From the NCBI GenBank assembly GCA_013399695.1, contig VXAU01002312.1, positions 248,001 through 312,000 on the forward strand: DNA of 64,000 nucleotides, given 5' to 3'. The translations under genes and the position numbers were made by a program. The notes beneath the pieces were generated by a model that had not been told where the DNA came from, searched no databases, and worked only from the letters and a program-made list of their open reading frames with translations. Numbering within the stretch: position 1 is the stretch's first letter; each line of letters opens with the position of its first letter. This DNA comes from Formicarius rufipectus (taxonomy: Eukaryota; Chordata; Aves; Passeriformes; Formicariidae). This document shows, piece after piece, positions 12,561 through 24,500 of the stretch.

Positions 12561-15500
12561 ACAGAAATATTTGCAACAGCTCTGCTAGAGCAAAGCAATG
12601 GGATTCTTCCAAGTGGTTAATTATTTGTACAAGTATTGAAAGGTTTGGTGTCCTTGGTACTTAGAGTTTCTGGTACATTTTTCTCTGAAAACACCAAGTA
12701 CACTCTAAAATTACATAATCCTTCGTAAGTGTTAATGCTAACTGCTAGTGAAAAACCCTTTCCTAGAAACTGCTCTCAATTTTTTTTGTAGGATCAAAAT
12801 ATAGATTTGCTGAAGTGTCAGATAGTATGAATGCCAGCTGTATATCACTCTTAATTCAGCTCAGGCCAGAGCATTTGATGTATAATAAAGTGCCATAGGA
12901 TGTGCATGTTCAGAAAATTTTATAGGTGAGTATTTGTCTCTCTTCAGCTGTCAGCCTAGATACATCATTGTATATCATTATCACTTCTAGCAATGACAGT
13001 GAAACATCTTGAGCAGCAGTATACTTACTGGGCACATATAATATATGGTAGTAACCTCTCTATGGAGAATTTCAAAGGTTGTAGGCACCTCACAGATTAA
13101 AATAGATTTCTTACATCATAAAAAAACCAAGTTTGTATTTGTGCTTAACGTGAAGTCTCCTTGTTGTGAGAATACAAAGGTGTCCTTATACTGCGCTGAG
13201 AGAAAAAGGTACCCTTTGCCTATAAATATCCTTTAGAAAACAGTAAGTCACACAATTCTTAGTTTTTTGAAAGAGTACCAGGCTTTGGAAGCCTAAATAT
13301 CCACCTTTGGGTTACAAAGGGCACCTAGATGCTTTGACAGGTACTGAAGAAGTTACCTTTCAGTTTGTGCCAGACGTCTAACTCCTTATGTTAATTATGC
13401 AAAGCATTTATCTGTATTTTGGAGCACCTACTTACATACATTCTTAAAATTTTGCTTTTAATCTCCTCATTTGAAACCACTGTGTGACCTGCTAATGTGT
13501 TTGAAAATCTGATCCCTGTTACAGTCATTGAACTGTCAGAAAAATTGTAATCCATTTGCTGGAGACTCCTAAGTGTACTTCAGCACACTCCAGGGTAATG
13601 TTCTCTGCACTTGAGCTGTCTTTGTGCATATGAAGGTTTGAATGAGTTTTAAGGTTTTTGAAATGAACACTGCTAATTCTTGATACTACCGCAAAGAGAA
13701 ACTTGTAGAGCAGGTAAAGCTGTCAGTAGAGGTGTGAACTATTCAGTATTCAAAGGTTAATTTTTCTCAGTTATTGCTAGGTGCAAAGGGTTGTTGCATT
13801 TGGTTTAGAGATAATTTGGTTGTTTGTCCAACAGATAACCAAATAAAAGCATCAAAATGATTTCTTATGAAATAGTGAGCAGCAGTTAAAGAGCAAAGAC
13901 TGTGCAATGATAATAGTTTTTGTGACATGCCTACTGTAATAGTAATAAAATGATATATCAAAATTTAATCATAAGAATGATTAAAGTTATAGATATTCAA
14001 GTATTGATAAACAGATGTAATCTTAATTTCCAATTTTTTTTCCATGACTGAATAAAACAAAGGTTTCTAATCTCTAAACACTTAAGGAACCAGAAATTTT
14101 ATAATTTATAGTAAAAGAGATACCTGTTTTTCCATAATACCTTTTATTATTCATATAGAGGTTTCTAATGACTACAAGATAAGCTGAACTGGTGAGAATG
14201 GAGAGAAAAATGAACTTTATTAGATTGAAAATGTAGTTCCTTTGGTTTGTCTTTGTCTGTGTTTTTGTTCAACCAAAAAATAAAGATTAGAACTAGTAAA
14301 TCAGCTTTGCAAATATAGATGTAAATAAATTATCCTGTTCTTCATCATCCTGGAACATTCATGTTCCTGGATGACAGTATGCCTGCATCTTTCCAGACAA
14401 ATGGGAGGAGCAAGGGGATAATTAATAGAAAAAACTTATAGAACTAAATTAAGTGAAAAATTTAGATATGGTTAGATATCTTTTTTTATAGTATTTACCA
14501 AATAAGAAGGTTCTGAGATTAAAGCTTAGCTGAATGATATCCATGAGTCTATTTTTGAAAATAAAATTCAATATTTTGTATGGCTATCCCTGGCTTTCTC
14601 ATCATTCAAATATTTAGGCAGTATGAAAGGGGAGCTAAAACTAAATGTTTTAAATTGAATTTAATACTCATGGTGGCCTACTTTGAAAATCATTTTGATG
14701 ACTTTACCTCATTTTGTCTTTGCCTGAGTAAATGTGGCAGAGTAAGCTGATCAATAATAATCTAGTACAAACAATACCCAGCTGATCTCAGAGTGGTAAA
14801 TAATGCTGCAGAGCAGCTGTAATACAAATTGAAAGGAAATAAATCAAGAACAGGATGAGAAGACTTATTTACTTTTCTGTGAGTATTCCTGCTTATGGGA
14901 TGTATATGTGACCTTAACGTTTTGTCACAGCCACCTTGTATTTCACTGAATCTTAATGTTTAGAGATGTAAAATGTACTCATTTCAAGCTACAAGAATTT
15001 CAAGACCAGTGGATGTACAGAGAGCATCACTGACTCGCATTCTTTGAACACCATCTGGTTAAAAAGTACTAGTAGGACAGAAGTAGCATATATTGCTTGG
15101 CTGGCCCTGTGTCTTACTAGGAAACACATTAGACTGGCATGGTCCAGGGATGTGTAGACTGTTTCAGGAGTAGTGAAGATCTTCACAGGTGTCTGAAATT
15201 CTCTCTGGTAGTGAAGACAGCTATAGGTATATTTAACAGTGCTACCGAAATCCCAAGCAGCTAGTGTTCTCTGATGTGCATATGTGGAATATGCAGAGTA
15301 TGATTTCTGAATTCATCTTGCCAACACCGACTGAATCCACATGTTTGTTTAACTAACTGAAGGTCAATTATTTTTCTTACCTGTCTCAGAAAGTAGGAAG
15401 AAGACCTTGTCTGAATTGGTAGAAGGATAAGCACAAATTATTTGTTCTAGGTTACTTCTGCTCTCCACATCATGGAGTCTGGTTCTTTGACAAATAGGAG

Positions 15501-17308
15501 CTGAGGACAAAAAGAAAAACATGTCCCCGTGGGGAAAGAGATGGGAAAAGCTGGTGCTTTCTCTGCCTGATTCATTCTGTGCTATTTCCTCATCCTCTTA
15601 AAGCTTTCTCCAAAGCTCAAATCAGTGCAAATGTATTGTAGCCCCCAGAGCACAGACATGGCTCATTGCCCAAAGCCCAGGGGCATAAAGTGGGGTGAAA
15701 TCACCCTCTCTCTCACAGCTCACTGGGAAATTCATGCCCAAAGTTAAAGAAGTCTTAACAAGGGTTTAAAACGTGTACTCATTTTAAGAGTCTTTCCCTA
15801 GCTAGCGAGGCACTTTACTAGGCACATTGGACTACTGAGGAAAGATGTGTGAGGTCAGCTCAAGACAACTATTTCATAAGAGTGTGATGTGATTAAGGCC
15901 AGGCTGTGACCTAGCTAGAGGGGACGCGAGATGGTCTGGACAGTTTTGCCATTAATTTAAGTGGGAGCCCAGGCCTCTGCCAGCCTGTAATCTTTATCAC
16001 TTATAGTTTGATTTCATTATCAAAGCAAGCTGCTTGCTGAAGCTCAGAGGCAGAATTTTTATTGATTATTATATAGCTAGTACTTTATCTTGGCTTCTTG
16101 TATAAATATAACCTTGTTTATTACCTGTCAAGCAGCATGCACTCAAGTATAGGAATAGCATTAGTAAAAAAAATGCATTTAACTTTTAAAAATCTAAATC
16201 CACTTCCTATGTAAAAATAAATTTGCTTTGAAGATTGTTAGTATTGACTAGATTAAGCTGTTTCATTTTTGTCAGGCTTTCACTTTACTACTTTTTTAAC
16301 AAGATAAAATAGCCATTGAAAGTACAATCATAATGAAATGGCACAATATAAATAGATGACTTTCATCATAATGCACTGTTTTTAGAAATGTTCATAATAA
16401 AAACAATTATGTTTCTTGACTTCTTGCCAATTAAGTTAGTCATCTATTGGCTGTGAATTTTAATGAGAAAGCTGAATGTTCTTTTGCAGATAAAATCTGT
16501 TGGCAGGAACACAATCAAATAGGGAAAGGTATAATCTCTTCTTTCCCCCTTCTTTCTTGAAGTGTCATAGAAAACATCAGAGAAAAAAATAGTGGCAGGA
16601 GAAACAAAACAACTGTGCAGAAAGTGCTTTATACTTTATGTCGATTGCATGTATTTTAAAAATCTTTACTTACTCCCCCTTGAAATCAGCATGATAGGTT
16701 TAAAAGATACAAGAGATATTAAACATACCCATGAGAAAATTAAACTGAAAAGCAAACCTTAGCCAATAATCGTTACACTGTGATTATTCAGGCAGTTCTA
16801 ATGAACCTTTTCAGAAAAATTTTGGATGCAGAATCATAAGGAAAAAAAATAAATAGATGAGACATTAGATACTTCAGATGGCAAACTGTGGTCCATGCAT
16901 CTACCTTTCAATGGACAAACCGGAATCTCCCTGAGGATTAGAATTAGATTAGCTAAATGCCTAACAGCTGTCTCACAGACATGAGACTAGATAAAGCAAC
17001 CAAGCTGTAAATCTGTGCAAACTGCATGAAAGACTACATAATACAAATTGATTAGTTTAGGACTTGTGTTAATGTGGTTGTGAATAAAAATAACCTACCA
17101 CAAATCCTCTCCTAATTTTAACAGCTACTGAAGAGAAAAACTTAACAGATGGATCATTATGAGGTATGGGTCTACAAAGAATTTACATTGTCATCAAAGA
17201 AAAAACCTGAATTACTAATACCCATGAAGAAAGAGTTCTAATTTCTCTGCAGAAAGGTTTTAACTTGGATTAATATGTGGCTTTCATGGAATACCAATTC
17301 CCTCTGCA

Positions 17309-17320
17309 TTTTTTTTTTTT
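17309..17320. repeat. poly-T tract
   Basis: This is a run of 12 T with no recognisable retroelement beside it. Confidence 0.85.
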
Positions 17321-17781
17321 AAATGAAAAATATGAACACTGTTGATTTATAGTCAGAGATGAAATGTCTGATGTGGTACACATCTCACTAGATAGATCAC
17401 AAACTATTGAAATGTAAGCTATGGTAACCATTAGGACTGATTTGTCTTCTGCTGTTTTGAGGTTATAATATTTAAAATTAAGTCTGGCAAGAACATTGAT
17501 TTAACTATTTTAATTTCCTAAACACACAGAATCTGTTTCACAATATTTCTTGTCTACTTAAAGTTGCACATCTTTTGTTCAGTTGAATTTTATCACAGAA
17601 GAATAAATACCATGTAATGAGCTCTTTATTCATAAGACATTTGCTAGCTGTAAAATTTTATGTCATAACCAGTCAAGAGAAAATAACCATGAGATAATAA
17701 AAATACAGTAAGATCAGTGACCTATATTTTTTTCTTTAACTGCTTTCCCTTCATATCATCTTACTCCTTATCTATGGACTG

Positions 17782-17801
17782 CTACATTAATATTAATGTA
17801 G
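17782..17801. repeat. perfect 20-bp palindrome
   Basis: The ten bases CTACATTAAT are followed directly by their exact reverse complement ATTAATGTAG, with no loop. The core carries two overlapping ATTAAT homeodomain-like sites in opposite orientation. It could be a dimeric transcription-factor site or simply a chance AT-rich palindrome. Confidence 0.9.
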
Positions 17802-18843
17802 ATTTGTTCTGTTCCATATACTGAAAGAGAGGTTTCATCAGATTATGGGGCTCTTGGTTTCAGTGAGACTAAAAGCAACTTCCTTTTATGAAGTGCTGAG
17901 TTCTCAAATGTTTGGAAGCCAAGTAGTATGCTTCCATGATGTTTTTGAATGCATATAGATAGAAAATGATTCTACTTATTTTTAGAGTCAGAAAGAAGTC
18001 ATACAGCCATAATCTGCATAAAAGTAAGGCCCAAGGAAATAGGTGAAATGTACTCAACCAAGTGTTAATGGGCCCACATAGCTTCTGACTAGGTGAAGTA
18101 CATGCAGAATGTATTTGTGTACAGACTTTCTCTCCATTGTTGCCTGAGTGCCCACAGGCACAGAGCACACAGTTGCCTAACTCTCCTATGTGCGCTCTGA
18201 ATTCACCATCTAAGAGTTTCTCTGCTTTTATCCCTGAGAGACCTGATACATGTGTGATATCTTTTTAATAGAAGCCGCTGTTGTAATAAAGTGCCAGTGT
18301 ACTCTGTATATGATATTTAGATGCTCATTTGACTCGAATCAGATTTCCCTCAGTGATAACTGTAATCACCAATCTGTAGAGTCCTACTCTCTATGTTCCA
18401 GCAGGCACTGTGTTAATACAATATTTCATTTGTTTTCATGTGAAGAAAGTACAAAATTGTATTTCAACTTTCAACATTTCTTTCAGTGCTCCTGTAAATA
18501 GGAAGAATCCATTAGTTTTAGATTGTAACTCATGAATAAAAGAAGTAACAACCTTATTGAGGACGACAGTTAACATACACCAAATTATATTCTAACCTGT
18601 TGGTTTGAATATTGGGTACTGTGATGATCTTGAGGGGAAAAAAATGTAGTCTTCTGCTTCTTAGAGGAGTGCTTAAGCCATCAGGATGCTTGGTAACAAC
18701 TTGGTATGTGAATTCTTGTTTGCTGCGTTTTGGGGAGTAATGAAAGTAACTGAAGAATTCAGTACAAATTAGTGAAGATAGCTCATGCAAGTAAAACTGA
18801 ATTTTAGCACAGAGTTCATATAGTTTGGTGTTCATTGCAAATA

Positions 18844-18886
18844 AACCCAAACCAAACAACCAAAAACAAAAACCCAAACAAAACCA
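18844..18886. repeat. A/C-rich low-complexity tract
   Basis: The tract consists of CAAA- and CCAAA-like units on the plus strand, which read as G/T-rich on the minus strand. It is listed as low complexity only. Confidence 0.85.
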
Positions 18887-19337
18887 TAAGTCCTGTAGCC
18901 TTTTGCAATTTTACATTACTTGACTCACTGATTTTCTGTAGCAGTGGATTACTCAGGTAGATATAGCTCATAGATTATTTTTCCCCCTTCTTCTTTAAGA
19001 GTGAGTGGTTTTTTTCCCATTCACAGAAGCTCACTGTCTGTCTGTTACTGCTGTGTATCATCACTGCTTTCTTCTTGGTTAAGCTTTCTGATCAAGCTAC
19101 AGGAAGGTAATAGAAAACTATGGGAAACATAATCCCATTGCAGCTCCCCAGGCCCTGAGCCCATAAAGCATTCAAGACATGTTACAAAGAAATTGAAAGT
19201 GGACTTAAAGGAAGTTATTTCCAAATACAAGGCCCCTTTACACCAGTTCTTCTTTCAAGGGCATGTTGACAGAGTCCCCGCAGCAGACTGAGATTTATAA
19301 GGGATAGGTGTCACATCCCTAGCAAAGGAAGCTAAGG

Positions 19338-19380
19338 AAAAAAAAAAAAANNNNNNNNNNNNNNNAAAAAAAAAAAAAAA
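19338..19380. other. assembly gap inside a poly-A tract
   Basis: Fifteen N (19351-19365) are flanked by 13 A on the left and 15 A on the right. The homopolymer was evidently not resolved, so its true length is unknown. The A tract could be a simple repeat or the tail of a retroposed sequence. I recognise no retroposed gene in the few hundred bases to its left. Confidence 0.95.
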
Positions 19381-20763
19381 GAAAAGTCTAATGTTATCAC
19401 TAAGTATTTCACAGGTGAATGAATGCATTGGACTCTTATTAGATCTCTTATTGTGTTGAAGTCTAATGTGACTTGGTATTGGAAAATCAATCAAAGTATC
19501 ACTTGGGAAGACCTGGAGCAAAATACAGACATACATATGCACTGTGTTTTAGAGTTTTTGTTTGCTTAATCCAATCCTATAGCAAAAAAGTACTTTAATG
19601 ATGAGCATAATGCTGCGGTGAAAAAGTGTGGTAAGTGGCAAATGAAAAAGTAGAGTTTATCCTCTGCTGAAGGTGAGGGAAGATGTGCACAAATAGATCA
19701 AGTATGGAACTTTTTGCTGGAGGAGATATGTTTGAAACTATTCCTCCCCTTTTCTTCTTCCTTTGGTTTTATTCTTTGTACAGTCTGTGGCTGTCTTATA
19801 CTTTCTTGTTATTTTCACAGTATGTGGGATGTTTTACATACATCATATACAGGTTTTTTGTTTTCTCTATACTGTCCTAAAATCAGGTCTAGCCATCTCT
19901 CAGGCTTTAATTTTTCAGTGATTAGTACTGGACCATTTGTGAAAAGTCTGAGGGCTTTTGCTATAATCCTGTGCCTTTATTCTCTTAAATTTCTGCCTTA
20001 TGCTTCTTCTCTAGAGGGCCCTTGCTGTGCTTTAATCTGCTGTGTCTTGTCTGTGATATGCAGGAAGAACATAAGTGTGTGTCTTTGGTTAGTTCTTGGG
20101 GTCAGATTTTTTTTCTCCTGAGTCTTGCGGAAGCTTCCACATGCTTATTGGTGGGTGTAAACAACCTATATGCCTCACAAAGTTTCTGAGGACCTTAATC
20201 TTTCTATTTGATTGTGCATCACGTACCTGATAATTTGAAGCTCTGTGTTAAAACTGTTTTGAAATTTGACTTATTCTTGGAAGGGATTATTCAACCATTA
20301 TATTTGACACTGTTGCCCTGTGGCATTGGGTCTGCCATTGTGGCAAAGTTTGAGAGGATGATCCAATAAATGGCAGCTCTAGTACATGTCTCCTTTATTG
20401 TTAAAGGCAGTGGTATTCTAGCATGATTTTAAAAGGCTGGTGAGTTACATACCAGACGCACCCTACTGAGGAGAGGCCAAGAAAGAATCAAAGTAAAAGA
20501 GGGCAACATAAAAGGGATTGCTGCTGGTTGCTTGATACATTCATTCTGTGCATGTTGATTGCTTTTAACATCGGTTTCTGTACCTCAGATACCTGTTAGC
20601 TGACTGCTTACGCTCCCTAGTCACGCATACCTTAAAGTGACAATTCATAGTCAAAGAAATCGTATTTACAGCACCTCTGAGATCCCTCCCATCCATGTGT
20701 GGTTTTGTGTTTTCTGTTAGGATGGCTACAAATTCATCTCTGGGAGTTGTCTTCTGTACCTGA

Positions 20764-20768
20764 GTATT
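20764..20768. repeat. target-site duplication, left copy (GTATT)
   Basis: GTATT lies directly before the TGTCC start of the solo LTR and is repeated exactly after its CA end at 21514-21518. A 5-bp duplication is a signature of retroviral integrase and is typical of ERVL-like (class III) elements. Confidence 0.85.
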
Positions 20769-21513
20769 TGTCCTGGTTATAGTAGCCAGGATCAGTTTGT
20801 CACTGTGTGGGTGTGTATTCTAAACCCTCTATGTCATTTGTCTCATGAACTGCTCTCAATGGCCCATTTGCAGCAGCTGCCCAGGGCACACCCGACCCCT
20901 CAAGCTACAAGCTGCGTGTTGAGGAACTTCTGTAGGATAAGGAGGTTTTCCTGTCTTCACATCTATGACTCAGGTGTGATAACTCCCCTCTGGGGAGCCA
21001 CTAGTGCCTTCACACCCACCTGAGGGGTCATGTCTGCTAATGGGCCATTAGGGATGCCAAAAATATGCCATTATTCACCTCACAGAGTAAATCACCAATA
21101 GTGAAACTCTCCACCTTTGGGGAAGGGACTGGGCGTTCTGATCTGAGCCCAGGCAGATATGAGCTTGGGGTTTTGGGACTGGGATATCTCTTCAGATCCA
21201 GAGGAGGACCAGAGCCTTGACTGGACTGAGACTGCCACCAGACTGCAGCCATCATTTTCACCAGCAGGTTTCTTCCTTACTTCTTACTTTGATCTCGGGT
21301 GGGCCACATGGTGTTCAGCACAGGGGTTGGTGAGCTCCATTCTGCTCATGCCTCGCTGTGCTGGGTTGTACATTTGTTTATTGTGGCACAAACGAATTTT
21401 TTTCCTTCTGTATCAGTGTATTTTGTGATCTTTCATTAAATTGTTGTTCTGGCTTACAATCCCATTCTGAGTTGGATTGATTTCTCATGCTGGTTTAACT
21501 CTAAACCAGCACA
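20769..21513 (+). mobile_element. solo LTR of an avian endogenous retrovirus (ERVL-like)
   Basis: The unit is 745 bp. It starts with TGTCCTGGTTA and ends with TAAACCAGCACA, so it has TG...CA termini and near-matching terminal inverted repeats (TGTcCTGGTT against TGTgCTGGTT). Both sides carry the identical 5-bp duplication GTATT. An ATTAAA polyadenylation-type signal at 21435-21440 near the right end supports plus orientation. The 3' part (a CATTAAATTGTTGTTCTGGC-like stretch, then the CCAGCACA end) matches my memory of common passerine LTRs. No gag, pol or env lies beside it, so the provirus was probably reduced to one LTR by recombination between its two LTRs. The ERVL class is inferred from the 5-bp duplication; ERV1 usually leaves 4 bp and ERVK 6 bp. 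The exact family name is unknown. Short open frames inside it are not genes. Confidence 0.87.
21435..21440 (+). promoter_or_regulatory. LTR polyadenylation-type signal ATTAAA
   Basis: ATTAAA is a common variant of the vertebrate poly-A signal. It lies about 75 bases before the right end of the solo LTR, where the R/U5 part would be expected. Whether it is used is unknown. Confidence 0.5.
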
Positions 21514-21518
21514 GTATT
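21514..21518. repeat. target-site duplication, right copy (GTATT)
   Basis: This is an exact copy of the pentamer at 20764-20768, directly after the CA end of the solo LTR. Confidence 0.85.
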
Positions 21519-24500
21519 AAAGTAGACAAACCTTTTCGGAGTGATGCTGAAGTTATGAAAATATAATTTTGTGAAAGGCATTGCTATGAAATGGAGAATG
21601 TGACTAAATGAGAGGTTCTGTTCATCAAAACTCATGTTAAATGCTGATAGATCAGAAAAGCTGATATACTAGCATGTATTGGAAGCTAAAAAGAGTTCCA
21701 CATAGGCTAAACCGAGTGTTTAAAATTAAGGATACCTACAAGTATCTTTAATTATCCTTAAGTAAGACTGACTTACATGAGTCTTAACTATTTTGTGATT
21801 CCAAGCAGTCTGATATTCACCAAGATGGCTTATTTCCGTCACTGTCTTTACTTGGTATGCAACATTGTATAGTTTAGAGAGAACAGTAAGTGCTGTAAAA
21901 TAATATGGAAAGCAAACCTTAGTCCTGATGCACATACAAGTATTTCGTAGTGATCAAATCAGGAGGCAAATGTAGCCCAAGTTAGAAGTTTTACTGAAGC
22001 TGAATTGTCTCTGGAATTAGACAAGGCCAAGAATACTCATGTAAATTAATCACAGTATCTTGAATTGATACAACTCTAAGAATGAAAGCATCTTGTGCAT
22101 TCTAGCATGGCAGAAACAGAGCAATCTGGGCCACAATTGGAAGGTATGTCTTCCTCTTCCCTAAAGAATTTGTTTTATCAATTTTTAATGCACCCTTCGG
22201 AGATGCTAATCATACTCTGTATACTAGGATATGAAGATTTTTTTTTTTTTTAATGCAACCAGTGAAATATAAGACTCAAATATGTGTTTTCTTCTTGCAA
22301 AAGTTTACCTTGACTAAAAAGCTGAGGTTTTTGGAGGTAAGACTTTGTTTTGAAGCTAAAATATTGAAAAGTTTTATTTGGAACATGTAGATTTTTGCAT
22401 GGCATTTAATGCAGTTGTTGAAGGTGCTGTCTATATCTGATGTTATTGGAAGGAAAAAAAAGGTATAAATAAACCCCTCCTCCTAAAAGGGCTTTCAACT
22501 CCCAGCCTTCATTGTGTGTGTCTCTTATTTTATTGCTTGGGCTATAGAATTAAGCACATAAACAAGTGTGAAGATTTTTGAATATTAATGTCACCACTGG
22601 AGGGAGCCCATATTACATAAATGCTGTAGGGGAAAAAAGGGATTATAATTTAAAAGGTAAAAAGTTGTGCTTTTGCAATATGTTTTTTCTGGTGCTGACT
22701 TTGTGTGTATATAGAATTTTATTACACTTACTATACTGTTCATTCTTATTACTTCCACATAATGTAGAAATTAAAAGTCAGAAAAACAGTTGCCTGCTTT
22801 GAATATAATTTCTTTTCCAAATGGAGATAGTTTGGAAGAAAACTAATTACTAGCTTAGTTTTAACACTGGATTGAGTAGCTGCACAACCAAAATGCTGCA
22901 TAGGTGTAGCTCCAGAGTTGGCAGTGTCTTCTATTTACTTGTTTTTGTCTGACCAAAATGGTTTAATTTTTCATAAAAATAATTCTTTTAATCTAAATGT
23001 ACTTGCTAATATGATTTTTTTGATCTTTTGAGACCTCTGACTTTTTAAATATGATCCTGAGTTAATCTATTCTAAAGCAGGGTTCAAATGTCTAGAAGAG
23101 TTACCAGCATAATGCTGTTTGTCATCATCTTATAATAACCAGTCGACAGGCAAGAAGCTATTAAAGCTTTCTTCTCCCTTGTGGGTTATTTGATTTGTCA
23201 TTCTCCATTTTTGCAGGCTGTGTACTCAAACCAATTTGTGATAACATGGCCAGAAAGCTAAATTCAGTAAAGAGTTCATGCTGACATTGTTATTCCACAC
23301 AAGAGGCCCAGCAGGATGAGATAGTGCTGTCATTCAGATAACATGATGAAATGAGATCTTATATCACAAAGACTTTGGTGAATCCAGAAACATAAACATC
23401 TCCTCCTTTTATATAAATTAGAAGAAGATGTGGGTTCATACTGAAGTTGCATCTGCTATTTTTGTTTAACTTTTTAAGGGAAATTCAGCTGAACTGAGGC
23501 TTAGGGAAATGGTTGAATTACAAGATGTTCACTGAACACATATCTTAAGAATTTGTATTTACATTAGTGTAGGTAGTTTTTATTTCAAATATTTAAAGTA
23601 GGTCAGAAGAAAAACATGCAATGAGCTATATTTATCGCAGGGGATAATTTGAAAGTAAATTGCAGGAGCCTGAAAGAGTTTTAAGTTTCCATAATTAAAT
23701 TGATATTGATTTGTTGAATATTTTAAAGAACTATTTTTTGAGAACATGCGTCAGCTCGGAATATCCTTGCTTTTAGCAGTGAAATCATAGACAGTAATAA
23801 TAGTTTATGGTAGAAAAGTTAATTTCCTACCTATTTTGCAACATCTTAGTTCAAAAATGTTGCATTTTCTATTAATGATGCAGTATTTTTCATCTTCATA
23901 TTTGAAATGGAATATTTTTCTCAGTTTTTTCTTATTTTCATGTAAATGAAATGCAACCTTGCTAGAACTGAGGTCTGTGGTTTTGCAGGTGCGTTTTGCA
24001 CATTGGTAACTGAATTTAGCTTGCATGTTATCCTTTTGTGAATGTAATTAAAGAAAATGTAGCAACAGAAATTCAATGAAAATGAAGGTAGAACTTCGTG
24101 TTTTGAAGAGATTAAAGATATTAACTTGTCAAACCATGTTGAACTGAGGTCAGAGATATGTTTCAGATACTATAATTTGGTACTGTCAAATCTGATTTTT
24201 TTTTTTTCTTGAAAAGTTTGTTCTGACAAGTCATAAGCATTTCATTCTTGACAGTTCATTCTGGAAAACATGCACTGAGAGGAATACCTGCAAACTTTAA
24301 TGAAGAAAATTGGCAAAATAAGAGAGAAAGAAAAATAAACTGTACCTTATACTAACTTCATTTGGTTTTAGTTAAGTATTGACATGGAGAGTATCTGAGT
24401 GTTTCATTGGTTTCAAGATAAACAATGGCTTGAAAATGTTCTGTTTGCACAGTTAGAATCCTTGCTGCTTAGCATGTGCTATTCAAACACAAAGGAATTC

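Larger units (their letters stand above)
10841..20768. other. AT-rich unique DNA, no gene recognised
   Basis: No exon, RNA gene or young transposon was recognised. The stretch contains a G/T-rich tract at 11587-11628, an inverted repeat at 12539-12560, a T-run at 17309-17320, a perfect palindrome at 17782-17801, an A/C-rich tract at 18844-18886 and an assembly gap at 19351-19365. The part at about 15950-16500 has the look of conserved non-coding DNA (see findings), but conservation cannot be judged from one sequence. All open frames are short and lack motifs. Confidence 0.6.

Noticed and set aside
21037..21428. Open frames of 74-89 codons on both strands
   Set aside because: They fall inside the solo LTR, which is non-coding in retroviruses of this type.
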